From NCBI RefSeq assembly GCF_033807575.1, contig NC_084703.1:4774001-4838000 (forward strand): DNA of 64,000 bases. Reading direction: 5' to 3'. Origin of the DNA: Cydia pomonella. Lineage: Eukaryota > Arthropoda > Insecta > Lepidoptera > Tortricidae. Shown here in pieces: positions 39,901-46,106 of this stretch. The position numbers were made by a program, and so were the translations under genes. The stretch's first letter is position 1. Every line of letters starts with the position of its first letter. The notes beneath the pieces are model-generated. The model made no database searches. It was given only the letters and a program-made list of their open reading frames with translations, and had not been told where the DNA came from.

Positions 39901-41105
39901 CCCGTGAGGGAAATCGTACGATTTACTTAAATATATTACATAAGCGGCTACTGGTCCTGATGGTGTGTGCAATTAATAAGCGGTCGCGCTCGCATAGTAA
40001 ATTTGTATGGAAGCGCTTATGTGTTGCGAACCGCGATTGGCTTATGTCCTGTGGTGTAAATAATTACGTAATAGAGTACTTTGCCCTTAGGTGTGTCTCG
40101 GCTTCGTCCAAAACCTGGACGAAAATGGCGTCGCGCAACGCGTCACCAACGACTATGTACTCGGCGGACATTACGAAGTGGACATCGCCGGGATCAGGTA
40201 ATACGTCTTCGTATTTTTTTAATACTACGTCGGTGGCAAACAAGCAAACCGCCCGTCTGATGGCCGTTCACGTATTTTTAAGTCACTTGCGCTTTGCGCG
40301 TGTCTCCAGTCTCAAGTACTAGTAGGGCTTAAACCGTAAAATTAGTTTAATGTTAGTATTGTCCGTACAGTGGGAACTCTCTGCGCGACCTTGGATTTAT
40401 ACCTACCACTCGCCCACCGCGGAAGGTACAAAAAGTCAGTAGGCTGTCACACGCGTTCACTGACGGACGCCACCGCGTTCGCTTTAACTGTACGACATAA
40501 ATGACTTGGCCTCGTAAAACCATCGAGTTATTTATTTCTAATTTATCTTTAAAATGTATCGTAATTCCCTATCTAGCTATTATCATAATAGTTTGCTAAA
40601 ATTTACGACAAAGTTTTGCGAAGTGTATTTTTTATTTATTGAATAGGTGTAAAACCATGGCTGCCGCAAAGATATATGACCTTTTAGAATATGCTCTTTG
40701 CAACTTAAGTTTTAGTTATAGACGGATAGTTAGGTACTTTTTGAGTTGATTTTGAGGAATATAAGTCAATAAAACATTTCGGAAAGGGAGGAATTCGCCC
40801 GCGCGTTGAAGGTCGCTCCATTGTATTATTGCGTAGGTATTTAAACAGGCAGGGGTAATTCCACGAGACTGTACCGTAAGTTACCAATTATTTCGTGTAG
40901 GGCTACGCCAGACATACAGACACTTAAATAGTCCAGTCATAATTGAATCCTATTTTATTAACGAAACTGTTATTTGCGCAGATACGCAGCCAAAGTGAAT
41001 CTGCACTCCCCCAACCTGCCCACCAAGTACCCTGACAAGGAGCGCGACGTGTACCAGGCGACCAGGAAACATGAGCAGCACCTGGGCAGGCACTACCAAC
41101 CCTAG
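6960..41105 (+). CDS. Pdpr: Pyruvate dehydrogenase phosphatase regulatory subunit, mitochondrial, 17 exons
   Basis: Coding exons: 6960-7207, 11221-11433, 13692-13855, 15366-15499, 16374-16476, 16588-16689, 19441-19613, 20756-20948, 21636-21785, 24121-24284, 24659-24807, 27071-27278, 31840-31929, 32395-32574, 34048-34248, 40091-40197, 40982-41105. All junctions are GT-AG and stay in phase (2703 bases, 900 aa; mammalian PDPR is about 880). An Arg-rich start suits mitochondrial import. A Rossmann FAD motif GGGVMG is at 55-60. WHSSG (His91) matches the flavin-attachment motif of sarcosine and dimethylglycine dehydrogenases. Then come the DAO-type domain (to about 440), a PDPR-typical QEDWDHF, and the aminomethyltransferase (GCV_T) half with SNDVDVPVG, GGYENDCS, LTHTGELGYVLYIP, EKFFAFWGQD and a C-terminal barrel (WWGEPIYR-like WGGEPIYRDG). 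PDPR lowers the Mg sensitivity of PDP1, which reactivates pyruvate dehydrogenase. Related dehydrogenases are the alternative, but the motifs favour PDPR. Tandem exon copies follow exons 3, 7-11 and 15; the ones used here give the unbroken family-length protein. Confidence 0.93.
8425..8612 (+). mobile_element. Non-LTR retrotransposon ORF 3'-end fragment
   Basis: A short reading frame reads GHVARLNDGRWTGKVTKW, later AKDRNKWKQLEEAFTQ, before a stop. This resembles the C-terminus of RTE-type LINE polyproteins in insects. It is heavily truncated and lies in PDPR intron 1. An AT-rich tail follows. Confidence 0.6.
10212..10465 (-). mobile_element. tRNA-derived SINE, copy 1
   Basis: Reading the minus strand from 10465, the head CCTAGTGGGTAGTGACCCTG resembles a Pol III A-box region. 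It is followed by a B-box-like GGGTTCAAATCCTGG, then a conserved body and an AAATAAA-type tail near 10215. The same unit occurs in the opposite orientation at 12733-12968. Both lie in PDPR introns (1 and 2). Confidence 0.7.
10810..11051. mobile_element. Short element bounded by AACCGACTTCA inverted repeats
   Basis: AACCGACTTCA at 10810-10820 is matched inversely by TGAAGTCGGTT at 11041-11051. The body (AAAAAAGGAGGAGG, then GAGAATCGTGAACCG) is a sequence I recognise as a very common dispersed repeat of lepidopteran genomes. A fragment (CTCCTCCTTTTTTGAAGTCG) also occurs near 3935. It lies in PDPR intron 1. Confidence 0.65.
11565..11690 (+). mobile_element. LINE polyprotein fragment
   Basis: The reading frame contains ARWADDIAKVAGAG, typical of the RWxDD-containing C-terminal segment of lepidopteran RTE-type retrotransposons. 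The TGA lies about 15 codons beyond the recognisable match. It lies just downstream of PDPR exon 2 and is not part of that protein. Confidence 0.55.
11826..11985 (+). mobile_element. Retroposon 3'-tail fragment (GGTGGCAAACAAGC type)
   Basis: The stretch starts GGGTGGCAAACAAGCATACG, followed by GCCTGATGGTAAGCAGTC and GCGTTGCCAAC. The same phrase family ends the Jockey-like LINE at 29940-31008 and occurs in pieces near 9580 and 40231-40265. It is a common retroposon 3' region in Lepidoptera and has no coding content. Confidence 0.5.
12733..12968 (+). mobile_element. tRNA-derived SINE, copy 2
   Basis: The head CCTAGTGGGTAGTGACCCTG with a B-box-like GGGTTTAAATCCTGG is followed by the same body as the inverted copy at 10212-10465, with scattered substitutions. 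It lies in PDPR intron 2, upstream of exon 3. Confidence 0.7.
13499..13600 (+). mobile_element. Retroposon 3' end with AATAAT tail
   Basis: CTATAATTGGCTCTTTGTTA is followed by AGCTGTTGGTTCTCCG and repeated AATAAT units. The same end occurs inside the exon 8 duplication at 21253-21333, which shows a dispersed retroposon family. It sits about 90 bases upstream of PDPR exon 3. Confidence 0.55.
13866..14320 (+). pseudogene. Decayed tandem copies of PDPR exon 3
   Basis: Downstream of intact exon 3 (13692-13855), about four degenerate copies of its 3' two-thirds follow, near 13885-13990, 13995-14095, 14120-14240 and 14265-14320. Each keeps landmarks of the exon: a GCCCC-TTCTGA-type start (exon: CTGCCCCCTCCTGAATGTAG), then CCTGGAGATGGTGTAGCTGA or variants, then TGCATGGCGTTGATGAGAGA. 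Stops and indels make them non-coding. These are the oldest-looking duplicates in the gene. Confidence 0.75.
14412..14829. mobile_element. Foldback element with GACTCGAGTCC subterminal repeats
   Basis: The left end reads AGTGTTGGTTAAGACTCGAG. The right end is its imperfect inverse, GAGTTCTTACCAACATT. Both subterminal zones are made of iterations of GACTCGAGTCCTTTT-like units around a short AT-rich core. No open reading frame is present. It lies in PDPR intron 3. Confidence 0.65.
14833..15365 (+). other. Distal part of PDPR intron 3
   Basis: AT-rich sequence with no gene recognised. An imperfect inverted pair is visible around a ~200-base span: CCATGGTTACGATTAG near 15116 and GTTGTCC/GGACAAC blocks near 15131-15317. 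This suggests another degraded foldback element. The acceptor of exon 4 is at 15364-15365. Confidence 0.4.
16690..17592 (+). other. PDPR intron 6, proximal part
   Basis: No gene or clearly bounded element is recognised. The interval includes a GTGCCAACATGAAGGAAGTG segment and a GTTAACGTTTGACGATTCAG segment that look like old transposon pieces. Nothing in it is coding. Confidence 0.4.
17593..17716. repeat. Foldback element (GGGCCTACC arms)
   Basis: The arms AGGGCCTACC...CGAAAAT and the inverse ATTTCGATTTT...CGGTAGACCCT bracket a short core with TATCGCTC/GAGTGATA. Similar arms (GGGCCTGTC/GGCAGGCCC with GAAATC cores) form the outer foldback at 53558-53817, so this is a dispersed family. Confidence 0.55.
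18207..19056 (+). mobile_element. Dispersed repeat bearing a 5S rRNA-derived insert
   Basis: It starts AGGGTTTCGTAGTCACC and ends GTCCGACTCGCACTTGGCC. I recognise these termini as the two ends of an abundant lepidopteran repeat; the start resembles the block near 4578. The interior has no open frame. A 5S rRNA-like segment interrupts it near the 3' end. It lies in PDPR intron 6. Confidence 0.55.
18939..19000 (+). pseudogene. 5S rRNA-derived fragment
   Basis: About 60 bases match the internal part of eukaryotic 5S rRNA, with CACCGAAGTTAAGCAACGTC (A-box region) and CAGTACTTGGATGGGTGACC (C-box region). The 5' and 3' ends of the rRNA are missing and unrelated repeat sequence follows. It is therefore a 5S-derived retroposon or insert, not a functional 5S gene. 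Confidence 0.85.
19120..19350 (+). repeat. Fragment related to the 47791-48220 element
   Basis: The segment TTTAGAAACTAAAATGTCAT corresponds, in inverse orientation, to ATGACATTTTAGTCTCTAAA inside the TA-flanked element at 47791-48220. Surrounding text (TTCAGAGATAAT, then TTTCTGGATTAG) also resembles it. Boundaries are unclear. Confidence 0.4.
19614..19750 (+). pseudogene. Tandem copy of the 3' part of PDPR exon 7
   Basis: The 137 bases ending exon 7 (19477-19613) are repeated immediately, with the donor GAG|GTATGTTGCTG reproduced at 19750/19751. The copy differs by a handful of substitutions. It has no upstream acceptor of its own. The period is not a multiple of three, so using the second donor would shift the frame. 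Confidence 0.85.
20041..20400. repeat. 81-base minisatellite
   Basis: About four and a half copies of an 81-base unit. AAAATCCTTGATAAG recurs at 20081, 20162, 20243 and 20324, exactly 81 bases apart. The unit also contains AAGGCCTGGAAACAGAATCC. Because 81 is divisible by three, a long minus-strand frame stays open, but nothing suggests a real protein. It lies in PDPR intron 7. Confidence 0.9.
20410..20490. repeat. Dispersed repeat shared with 22025-22115
   Basis: CTTGGCCGTGTCCGTGCGCTAAATTCGTGACATCGAACG here is closely matched around 22062-22103. Each copy is itself partly self-complementary around the TAAATTCGTGACATC core. It is a transposon fragment of unknown type. Confidence 0.45.
20949..21440 (+). 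pseudogene. Tandem partial copies of PDPR exon 8
   Basis: Exon 8 (20756-20948) is followed by copies of its 3' two-thirds plus about 25 intron bases, with a period of 173 (donor CCTG|GTCAGT at 20948/20949 recurs at 21121/21122). Copy 2 is whole for this part. Copy 3 starts near 21155 and is interrupted at about 21232 by a retroposon. Its remainder resumes at 21339 and runs to about 21440. The copies lack exon 8's acceptor and first 57 bases. In one frame, copy 2 still encodes the exon's sequence unbroken. Confidence 0.8.
21232..21333 (+). mobile_element. Retroposon inserted in the exon 8 repeat
   Basis: The insert carries CCTATAATTGGCTCTGTGTC, AGCTGTTGGTTCTCC and a poly-A tract (21319-21331). 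It is the same 3' end as at 13499-13600. It splits the third exon 8 copy, so it arrived after the duplication. Confidence 0.65.
21808..21921 (+). pseudogene. Degenerate copy of PDPR exon 9
   Basis: Exon 9 (21636-21785) is followed 22 bases later by a diverged copy of its 3' three-quarters, beginning after CCCACAG and running through ATGTTCGGCCAAGTCTTGGG to TGGTTAAAGCCCGCCG. An acceptor-like CAG is present, but the GTGAGT donor has become GAGCGA, so it should not be spliced. The frame is otherwise open. Confidence 0.8.
22184..22274. repeat. Short foldback element (TTAACGCATTCACTGCCA ends)
   Basis: TTAACGCATTCACTGCCA at the left is matched inversely by TGGCAGTGAATGCGTTAA at the right, an 18-base perfect terminal inverted repeat enclosing about 55 bases. 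It is a non-coding, MITE-like element. Confidence 0.7.
22298..22417. mobile_element. TA-flanked MITE (mariner-like)
   Basis: Inverted ends CAGTTGCCATCAGATATATC and the matching GATATATCTGATAGCGACTG are flanked by TA on both sides (22296-22297 and 22418-22419). TA target duplication is the hallmark of Tc1/mariner-type elements. At 120 bases it has no coding capacity. Confidence 0.75.
22430..24120 (+). other. Distal part of PDPR intron 9
   Basis: About 1.7 kb of AT-rich sequence with no recognisable gene, RNA or bounded repeat. A CCTCGATGTTTCG region and a few short open frames (for example 23124-23378) look random in composition. Confidence 0.45.
24301..24404 (+). pseudogene. Degenerate copy of PDPR exon 10
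   Basis: Exon 10 (24121-24284) is followed 16 bases later by a diverged copy of its last ~100 bases, from CAAACCGCACTGGTTCGA to CTGCAG|GTATCG. In the exon frame the Tyr-Trp pair has become Tyr-stop (TACTAG), and a small deletion follows, so it cannot replace exon 10. Confidence 0.85.
24845..25871 (+). pseudogene. Tandem array of six extra PDPR exon 11 copies
   Basis: After exon 11 (24659-24807), whole-exon copies lie at 24845-24991, 25029-25175, 25213-25359, 25397-25542 and 25580-25725, with a truncated one from 25761. The period is about 184 bases. Each whole copy keeps an acceptor-like AATAG and a GTGAGT donor. All lack one Leu codon present in exon 11. The first three extra copies also carry a one-base insertion after ATGCAACACG that breaks the frame. 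The copies at 25397 and 25580 are 146 bases, open and in the same phase as exon 11, so they could substitute for it. Spacers between the first six copies are about 37 bases, probably below the minimum for splicing, so two copies could not be joined. The typed class reflects the majority; two copies may be functional alternative exons. Confidence 0.85.
25872..27070 (+). other. Remainder of PDPR intron 11
   Basis: About 1.2 kb. Pieces such as GGCGCCGTCCTAGTGGATGT and TTGGCAGCGCCAAATAG around 26030-26090 look like old foldback fragments. The rest is AT-rich. No gene recognised. Confidence 0.4.
27704..28129. mobile_element. TA-flanked element with CACCGTGTTTTT ends
   Basis: Inverted ends (CACCGTGTTTTTTTTGATTT and AATTCAATAAAAACACGGTG) are flanked by TA at 27702-27703 and 28130-28131, pointing to a mariner-type element. 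No transposase frame remains. It lies in PDPR intron 12. Confidence 0.65.
28838..28952. repeat. Foldback element
   Basis: An inner perfect hairpin (CTGTCGCACTT and AAGTGCGACAG around a short loop) lies within looser arms (ACCTACCGAAGAAAG and TTCGCGGTAGGCCT). The arms resemble those at 17593-17716. Confidence 0.5.
29940..31008 (-). mobile_element. 5'-truncated Jockey-like LINE (reverse transcriptase C-terminal part)
   Basis: A 334-residue frame on the minus strand runs from 31008 to 30004. It begins inside the reverse transcriptase at GVPQGSVLSPTLF, has the YADD catalytic box, then FNPSKTQVCAF, ILGVDI and a long C-terminal region ending DVAYVHGRR. This is the Jockey-type non-LTR layout. The endonuclease and the front of the reverse transcriptase are missing, as expected from abortive target-primed reverse transcription. 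The 3' tail reads toward 29940. The frame is intact over its remaining length, so the insertion is fairly recent. It lies in PDPR intron 12. Confidence 0.85.
31300..31596. repeat. Partial copy of the GGCGCCATC foldback family
   Basis: It matches the right two-thirds of the complete foldback at 62295-62690, including AAAAGTGGCGCCATC, CATCGGTTAAAGGTTATGGC, GAAAGATGGCAGCAAATTTA and CAATCCACCTC. The left arm is missing or diverged. It lies in PDPR intron 12, shortly before exon 13. Confidence 0.65.
31948..32177. mobile_element. TA-flanked MITE inside PDPR intron 13
   Basis: Long inverted arms (CCATAGTACAGAGTTGGTAA at left, CTTTGTACTATGG at right) continue through GTTATCTTCATACAAACGCA and its inverse to a GC-rich CGCGCGGCTTG pair. 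TA flanks both ends (31946-31947, 32178-32179). The left end is only about 18 bases beyond the exon 13 donor (31929/31930). Confidence 0.8.
32575..33281 (+). other. Proximal part of PDPR intron 14
   Basis: AT-rich DNA, no gene recognised. A stretch ending CCTAAATATCAATAAATAAA near 33205 resembles a retroposon tail. Confidence 0.4.
33282..33655 (-). mobile_element. Dispersed repeat, inverse of 61298-61622
   Basis: The segment shares, in inverse orientation, ATACAATACTTTTTCTACGA, AGATACGCGAGC, ACTCATGAGGCCCTGGTACT and GAAGCAATTGTTTCTACTAT with 61298-61622. Both copies include a GC-rich CGGCCGG core. The tail contains the GTAGCCTATGGAGACTAACA phrase of lepidopteran retroposons. It lies in PDPR intron 14. 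Confidence 0.65.
34117..39702 (+). repeat. PDPR exon 15 array: 42 tandem 132-base units plus a partial unit
   Basis: The unit starts GTACAACTGTCACTGACGG and ends TTCACCTTCAAGAAACAG. It equals the last 44 codons of exon 15, covering GEPIYRDG in the C-terminal barrel of PDPR. The first unit starts at 34117 inside the exon, the first donor is 34248/34249, the last complete unit ends at 39662, and a 40-base partial unit ends at 39702. Only five differences are seen: T at 34127 in unit 1, one-base insertions near 35565 (unit 11) and 35855 (unit 14), G at 36629 and C at 39395. Period 132 is divisible by three and no stop occurs, so all three forward frames run open for kilobases. Donors 1-10 preserve the PDPR frame; later ones do not, because of the insertions. 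Read-through translation is possible but unproven. Confidence 0.97.
40231..40320 (+). mobile_element. Retroposon tail fragment in PDPR intron 16
   Basis: GGTGGCAAACAAGCAAACCG followed by GTCTGATGGCCGTTCACG belongs to the same family as 11826-11985. It begins about 30 bases beyond the exon 16 donor. Confidence 0.5.
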
Positions 41106-41930
41106 TTTTACAGTGTATGTTGGTGCAACTTACCGTAAACTTGTCGGAAACTTTTTCAAAAGTTTTTAGCAAAAAAATAATTTTTGGTATAAGCTTTAAT
41201 CGCTGACTTTACTTTTATTTCCACAGGCAACTAATACTCATCGAGACATTTCTAAAAACTTGAAACAATTAGGTTGCGTTGTTTTATCTCGGATTACCTA
41301 TGACCACCATCTGTCTCAATCATCAGATCAGCTCGATGGTAACATATAAGCTTGTTAACAGGAATTCCTAATTTGAATAGTTCCGCGTAGAACGTGAAAT
41401 ATTTCCGAAGTTTCCGTGTTAAGTTTGTTAAGCGATTTCAAAAACTTTCGGTGTATACAATCGGTATTTGTACATAATGTACATACATGGTTACTGTGTT
41501 TAGTAACATGATAACTAAAAACGGAGAAGGCTAGAGTCGGACCAGGATAACTCTGCATGACATTTGCAATTACAAAGTGTGACAATGTCAAATTTCTATG
41601 GAAAAACATCATTTATTATGACACTTTCGCACTTTGTTCTATTCAAATCGGTGCAATGTTATCTTAGCAGATTCACCGTTGAGCTACGGTCGTAGCCGAT
41701 AACATGGCTTTCCCGGTATGTAGCGGAAATGCTTCAGTAAGGCAAAACGACAACGTGTCGTTTTTAGCGGGTTGGCAATTTATATTTTTGCAATCTCTGT
41801 TAGGATTAGAGTAAATATTTAAAATGTATATTATCAATTTATCATTGTTTGATATCTACGAGTATATTATCAATAGCAAATTTGAATTGTATATTTGTAA
41901 AATAAAAATCAGAACCTGAAATATCGAAAA
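41106..41930 (+). other. PDPR 3' flank and candidate polyadenylation signal
   Basis: The first plain AATAAA after the PDPR stop that I find lies at 41901-41906. The 3' UTR would then be about 0.8 kb. A repeat fragment at 41280-41345 (CATCAGATCAGCTCGATGGT) relates in inverse orientation to 13085-13125. The exact end is not determinable from sequence. Confidence 0.35.
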
Positions 41931-42074
41931 TGTTGTGTCCTTAAATATCAAATTGCGTTCTCTGTCTAATGGCTGCTTGCACCAGGCTAATGGATTATTC
42001 ACCTTATTCATAAATACGGTACAAGCCGAGGGTTGCCATATATATCAAACCTAAAGTTACTTATATGACATTAG

Positions 42075-42307
42075 CAGTGATCGGAACTATGGGAGTAAAA
42101 CTTTAACAAAACTTATCAAGCGGACGTAAAAAGAGTGCTTATAGCCTTAAAAATATTCGAATATCTATGAATGTAAATATTTTTATGGCTGTAAGTACTA
42201 TACTATTCCTATCCCTATGGACATGAATATTTTTAGGGCTGTATGCACTATTTTATGTCCGCTTAACAAGTTTTGTTAAAGTTTTACTCCCATAGTTCCG
42301 ATCACTG
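42075..42307. mobile_element. Non-autonomous hAT element with perfect 8-base target duplication
   Basis: Inverted ends CAGTGATCGGAACTATGGGA and the matching TCCCATAGTTCCGATCACTG extend about 40 bases with near identity. GACATTAG flanks both sides (42067-42074 and 42308-42315). An 8-base duplication with CAGTG termini fits hAT. The 233-base interior is itself roughly palindromic (AAAATATTC repeats) and non-coding. Confidence 0.88.
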
Positions 42308-42708
42308 GACATTAGGTAAAGTAGCACAACACATCATTACCGAAATCGTTATTAATTAGGTTTTTAATGTTTCTTGCCCTTGCTTCTTGTTCTGTTTTGT
42401 GAGGCATAGAGATTGATAGAAAAAATGCTGTAACACATATTTATTCCATGATTAGTAGATAGCCTATAAAAATGGTGTTTAAATACCTGTTTTGGTCACA
42501 CATCGGGGTTTTTGGCGCGGGAATTATTTCGTGTATTTACAAAGTTTATTGTAAAATAATTATCAAACTATGAATTTAACAGTAGGGAGTGAATTCCAAA
42601 TGTGCTTAGAAATGTTAAAATAGAATTGGTTATTACCTATTTTTAGGCTGGTGTAAAACATTCCCGCACCAAAAACTCAGATGTATGATGATGCGATAAA
42701 ATTCCATA

Positions 42709-42861
42709 TGTGACGTTATCTATGAAAAGGGACCTTATTGTCGATGGCGCTTCCGCCGTCATACAAATATAACGATGCTTCGATACAAATATAACGCTGC
42801 GCGACGCAGTGCGGCGTAAGCGTCATCGACAATAAGGTACCTTTTCATAGATAATGTCACA
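42709..42861. mobile_element. TA-flanked MITE
   Basis: The ends TGTGACGTTATCTATGAAAA and TTTTCATAGATAATGTCACA are inverted repeats. They are flanked by TA at 42707-42708 and 42862-42863. The arms continue through ACCTTATTGTCGATG and its inverse. The core has a direct repeat, ATACAAATATAACG. Confidence 0.8.
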
Positions 42862-43479
42862 TATAATGATTATTTTATATTGTGACCCCGGGGACCTAAC
42901 TATGTAAAACGTAATCGCGCTCTATGAACAGATGCACAGAAGTAGTTGATTTTTCCCAATTTCAGTTTGGTGCAACAGACCTTACTAAAACAATACTAAA
43001 TGAAAATGCTTAAATTCAGTATTCAAGTCATTATAACTGTTTATTAAAAAAAAAAAAAAAATTTTTTTCTCTTTTTTTATATATACAGCAAACTTTTCAC
43101 TATATCTAATTATACATTTTAATTGAAACCAGCGTTTAAAGACATAGTGTGCAGTAACAGCCCAAAAAGACCGGGGCCTGTGCTAGGGCTGGTTACAATA
43201 TATTATGTGACCCAAGTTTAGAGAGCGATCGGATTTTGGATAAGTGATATTGATTTGTTGATTTATAATATAGGTATATATTATATATAAGAATATGACG
43301 CCGAGCGTCAATCTTGCCTTATTATGGATTAGCTCAAATTAAATTGTATTATTAGTTGAAATTTAGCAATAAAAAGCCAATTATGTGTAAGTGTCAATTT
43401 TAATAGGTGATTAATAAATTTTAGATACGATTTTGTTGTTTCATTTTTTATTAACCCTTTTTCAGGCCGCACTAATCTA

Positions 43480-43660
43480 CAAGGTTTCACCAAAAAATTT
43501 AAATATATTCCAATTAATCCAGCTTTGATGATTAATTTGAAGACAAGTCACATTTCCTGAAAGTGTAATCTAATTTGAACCTTAAATCGGAATGCTAAAG
43601 TTGAAATTCTAATGGCGCGTATGTGGTCGATAAATCGTACTATGACTGGAAAAGCGTTAA
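43480..43660 (+). repeat. Direct repeat, copy 1 (partner at 52965-53140)
   Basis: About 170 bases including CAATTAATCCAGCTTTGATG and TGGCGCGTATGTGGTCGATA are repeated in the same orientation at 52965-53140 with few substitutions. The two copies bracket the pair of M16 peptidase genes. It could be a dispersed element. Confidence 0.75.
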
Positions 43661-44372
43661 CCTTATGAACGCCAGACGGCCAATGCCGTGCCGCCAGGCA
43701 ATCGCGATTATTTAAGCGAAATTGAACTTTAGGGAGTCCCGCGTAAGTCCCTATTGCATTGGCGAAGCCATTGCTGGCGGTCAAAAGGTGAACACTTTAT
43801 CCGACGCAAAACATGGAATGTTCGTCAGATCGAACCTCCTCGCCGCTCAATTGTAGTAACCAATAAAAATTCGATAAGAAAAATAGGCAAAGTCGAAGCG
43901 ACATTGAAGATTCTGATGACGTCACAACATTCTGTTAATTTAACATATTTGAAGCCGTTTTTAGGGTAAAAGTTGAATTTTAGGGCAACTTTGGGTTAAT
44001 ATAGAACGTATTATAAGCGTTTCAAATAATTGGAAACAAGCCACAGCCTCTGCTCGTTCTTTTAATGCGGCCTGCGGGTCGTAGTTTGGACTCCGCTGAT
44101 TTAGAAGGTCGAATGTTATGTCCAGTATTATAGACGCTGACGAATTTAGGTTGAAGAAGGATAACTGCCAATGCGTGTCAGATAAGTGGACTGAAAAAGC
44201 GCTAAATATGACGAAATAAATCGGCCGAAGGTGCGCATAAATACACAAAATAACTTTCAGAGAGTACACAAGAGCTACCGGGAGACGTGTTGTTATGTGT
44301 ATGCTCTGTACGGTGCCGTTCTCCTTTATGTCTACGGGACAACGTATAATTCATGTTTTATACTAATATTTT

Positions 44373-45767
44373 TTACCATCGTATCCAATACTGACTAGCA
44401 GCCAGCCTGTTATAGTCGGGAATACCTTCCGTCGGTCCAGCGGCCGATATCACCGGCTGCGCGTTGTAGATCATCTTGTATGCTAACTCCTGCAGCTCAT
44501 GCGTCGCCAAGATGTCCACGGCACGTCCGTAATCCTTCAGCGACGGCCGCATGTCCCTATACAAGATCTCTTTACCCATAGTCACGCTCGAGTTGTAAGC
44601 GCCAGCTCGTTCCTTAAACAGTTCCAACTTCGTCGCCCGCTTCGCGCGCACAGCGTCGCTATGTCTCAATGAGCAACACATAGATTTCAAAACATTCTGC
44701 CAATTATGTAAGAAATCTTCCGAGTCCATCTTCCCGCACTCGAAGTATACCCCCCAAAGTCCGACGTCACCGAACGTTATGTAGAAGCTCTCGAAGCTAT
44801 TACAGAGTTTCGTGTTAAGGCAACGCATGGCGAGCTCCGGCCACGGCCCGATTGCAGAGTTCGACATACTCCAAGATCCGATTACATTCTTTAGTACTCG
44901 CATAGACATGTAATCCTCGCTTAAAAAGCCAGGTGCTTCAAAAGCCACTGCCACATGCAGAAATTCTTTAGAATCGTCACGGTATATTACAGAAGAGGCT
45001 GTATATCTGCTGCCGCCACGGTCGGAGTCCTCACAGGTCGTGGGCATGCAATTAAGCATGTTACACACGTTGGCGAGTATGCACCCGTTGTCAACGGGAG
45101 CGGAGCTCGCGAACACCAATCTCCAAGGCTGGTAGTGTGAGCACATGTATGTTTGAGCCATGGAGCCATCAAATCGGGCTATATTCGTCGACGACCCGAT
45201 CACCTTTAGACCTAGACTCGTACCTTGAAACGCTGACTGGATCAAGTTCTCGAAAACTATTGTTTTGTAGTTTCTATCTCCGTCTTGCAGTTCTAGGCAC
45301 ATATTATCTTTTTCGCGTTCGACATCGCACTCGTCCATTTCCAATTGGTTGACTATTCCGCAGAGAAGGACAGTAGCGGTCTGGACCCACTCAGGATTGC
45401 ATGTAATGGTGAATCTTTGGAACTCTTGCGTAGTTCGAGCGTCGAGGCGCGAGCCGGAAGCGTAGGTGAAGTTTTCTATGGAGGATTTGGACATGCAAGT
45501 TGAGCCTTTGAATGCCATGTGTTCTATGAAGTGGTTTATTCCATTGTATGCAGGATTCTCGTATCGCGATCCTGTCTGGATGAAGAGGGAAATGCAGGCG
45601 AGAGGAAAACACGTCTGCTCAGTACATACTCTAATCCCATTGTCTGTTGTTGCCATTACAGTCTCAGGCTCGTAAAAATCTGCGGGATGTGGACATTCTG
45701 AATAACGTTTACTTGTGAATGTCAGCCGATGTAATACTTTTAAAAGGTTTCTAGAAATCCTGTTCAT
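44373..45767 (-). CDS. Mitochondrial processing peptidase beta-like, M16 family (intronless)
   Basis: A single 464-residue frame has the layout of the M16B MPP-beta/core I family (usually 470-490 aa). MPP-beta is the zinc-bearing subunit of the matrix enzyme that removes import presequences. The inverted zinc motif HFIEH (His79, Glu82, His83) is intact, and the distal ligand Glu159 in REKDNMCLEL is 76 residues after His83, the standard spacing. Other family marks are NGINHFIEHMAFKGS, SAFQGTSLG and the C-terminal PDYNRLAASQYWIRW. The N-terminus (MNRISRNLLKVLHRLTFTSK) is basic and acid-free, a good presequence. The catalytic site argues against a core I-only role. Lack of introns suggests a retrocopy of the housekeeping gene. 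It diverges from the paralogue at 47283. A germline role is only a guess. Housekeeping MPP-beta itself is less likely given the divergence. Confidence 0.88.
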   Translation of the reverse strand: MNRISRNLLKVLHRLTFTSKRYSECPHPADFYEPETVMATTDNGIRVCTEQTCFPLACISLFIQTGSRYENPAYNGINHFIEHMAFKGSTCMSKSSIENFTYASGSRLDARTTQEFQRFTITCNPEWVQTATVLLCGIVNQLEMDECDVEREKDNMCLELQDGDRNYKTIVFENLIQSAFQGTSLGLKVIGSSTNIARFDGSMAQTYMCSHYQPWRLVFASSAPVDNGCILANVCNMLNCMPTTCEDSDRGGSRYTASSVIYRDDSKEFLHVAVAFEAPGFLSEDYMSMRVLKNVIGSWSMSNSAIGPWPELAMRCLNTKLCNSFESFYITFGDVGLWGVYFECGKMDSEDFLHNWQNVLKSMCCSLRHSDAVRAKRATKLELFKERAGAYNSSVTMGKEILYRDMRPSLKDYGRAVDILATHELQELAYKMIYNAQPVISAAGPTEGIPDYNRLAASQYWIRW

Positions 45768-46106
45768 TGTTTCAAAGTAAAGATTATAAGTTTTTCTGAT
45801 ACTGACGACAAAATGTCAATGTTTAAATAGAGTCAAAAGTCATAGATAAAGAATAAAGCCATATTTATACATATATATACTATCGACCCGCCCCTGCTTC
45901 ACCCGGGCAGTAAAGCGTGATTTTTTACGACATCATTAGCAAACAGCATATTTCAACCAAAATACACAAAACTTACACCTAACAAATTTTACACCTAAAC
46001 CTTTCTCATGGATCTGTCTATGATAGATGAAACTCGCATGAAAATCCGTTCAGTACATACAGACGCTGCGGGTGACTGTTATATAAGGAGTTAGTGAGTA
46101 TTTCAA

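Noticed and set aside
6960..41105. Sarcosine or dimethylglycine dehydrogenase instead of PDPR
   Set aside because: The flavin-attachment motif fits those enzymes, but QEDWDHF, SNDVDVPVG, GGYENDCS and EKFFAFWGQD match PDPR better, and the length fits.
43961..44269. 102-residue minus-strand frame downstream of the M16 gene
   Set aside because: No recognisable domain, no supporting splice context, and composition typical of chance frames in AT-rich DNA.
44955..45172. Short frames overlapping the intronless M16 gene on both strands
   Set aside because: They are shadows of the long coding frame in other frames.
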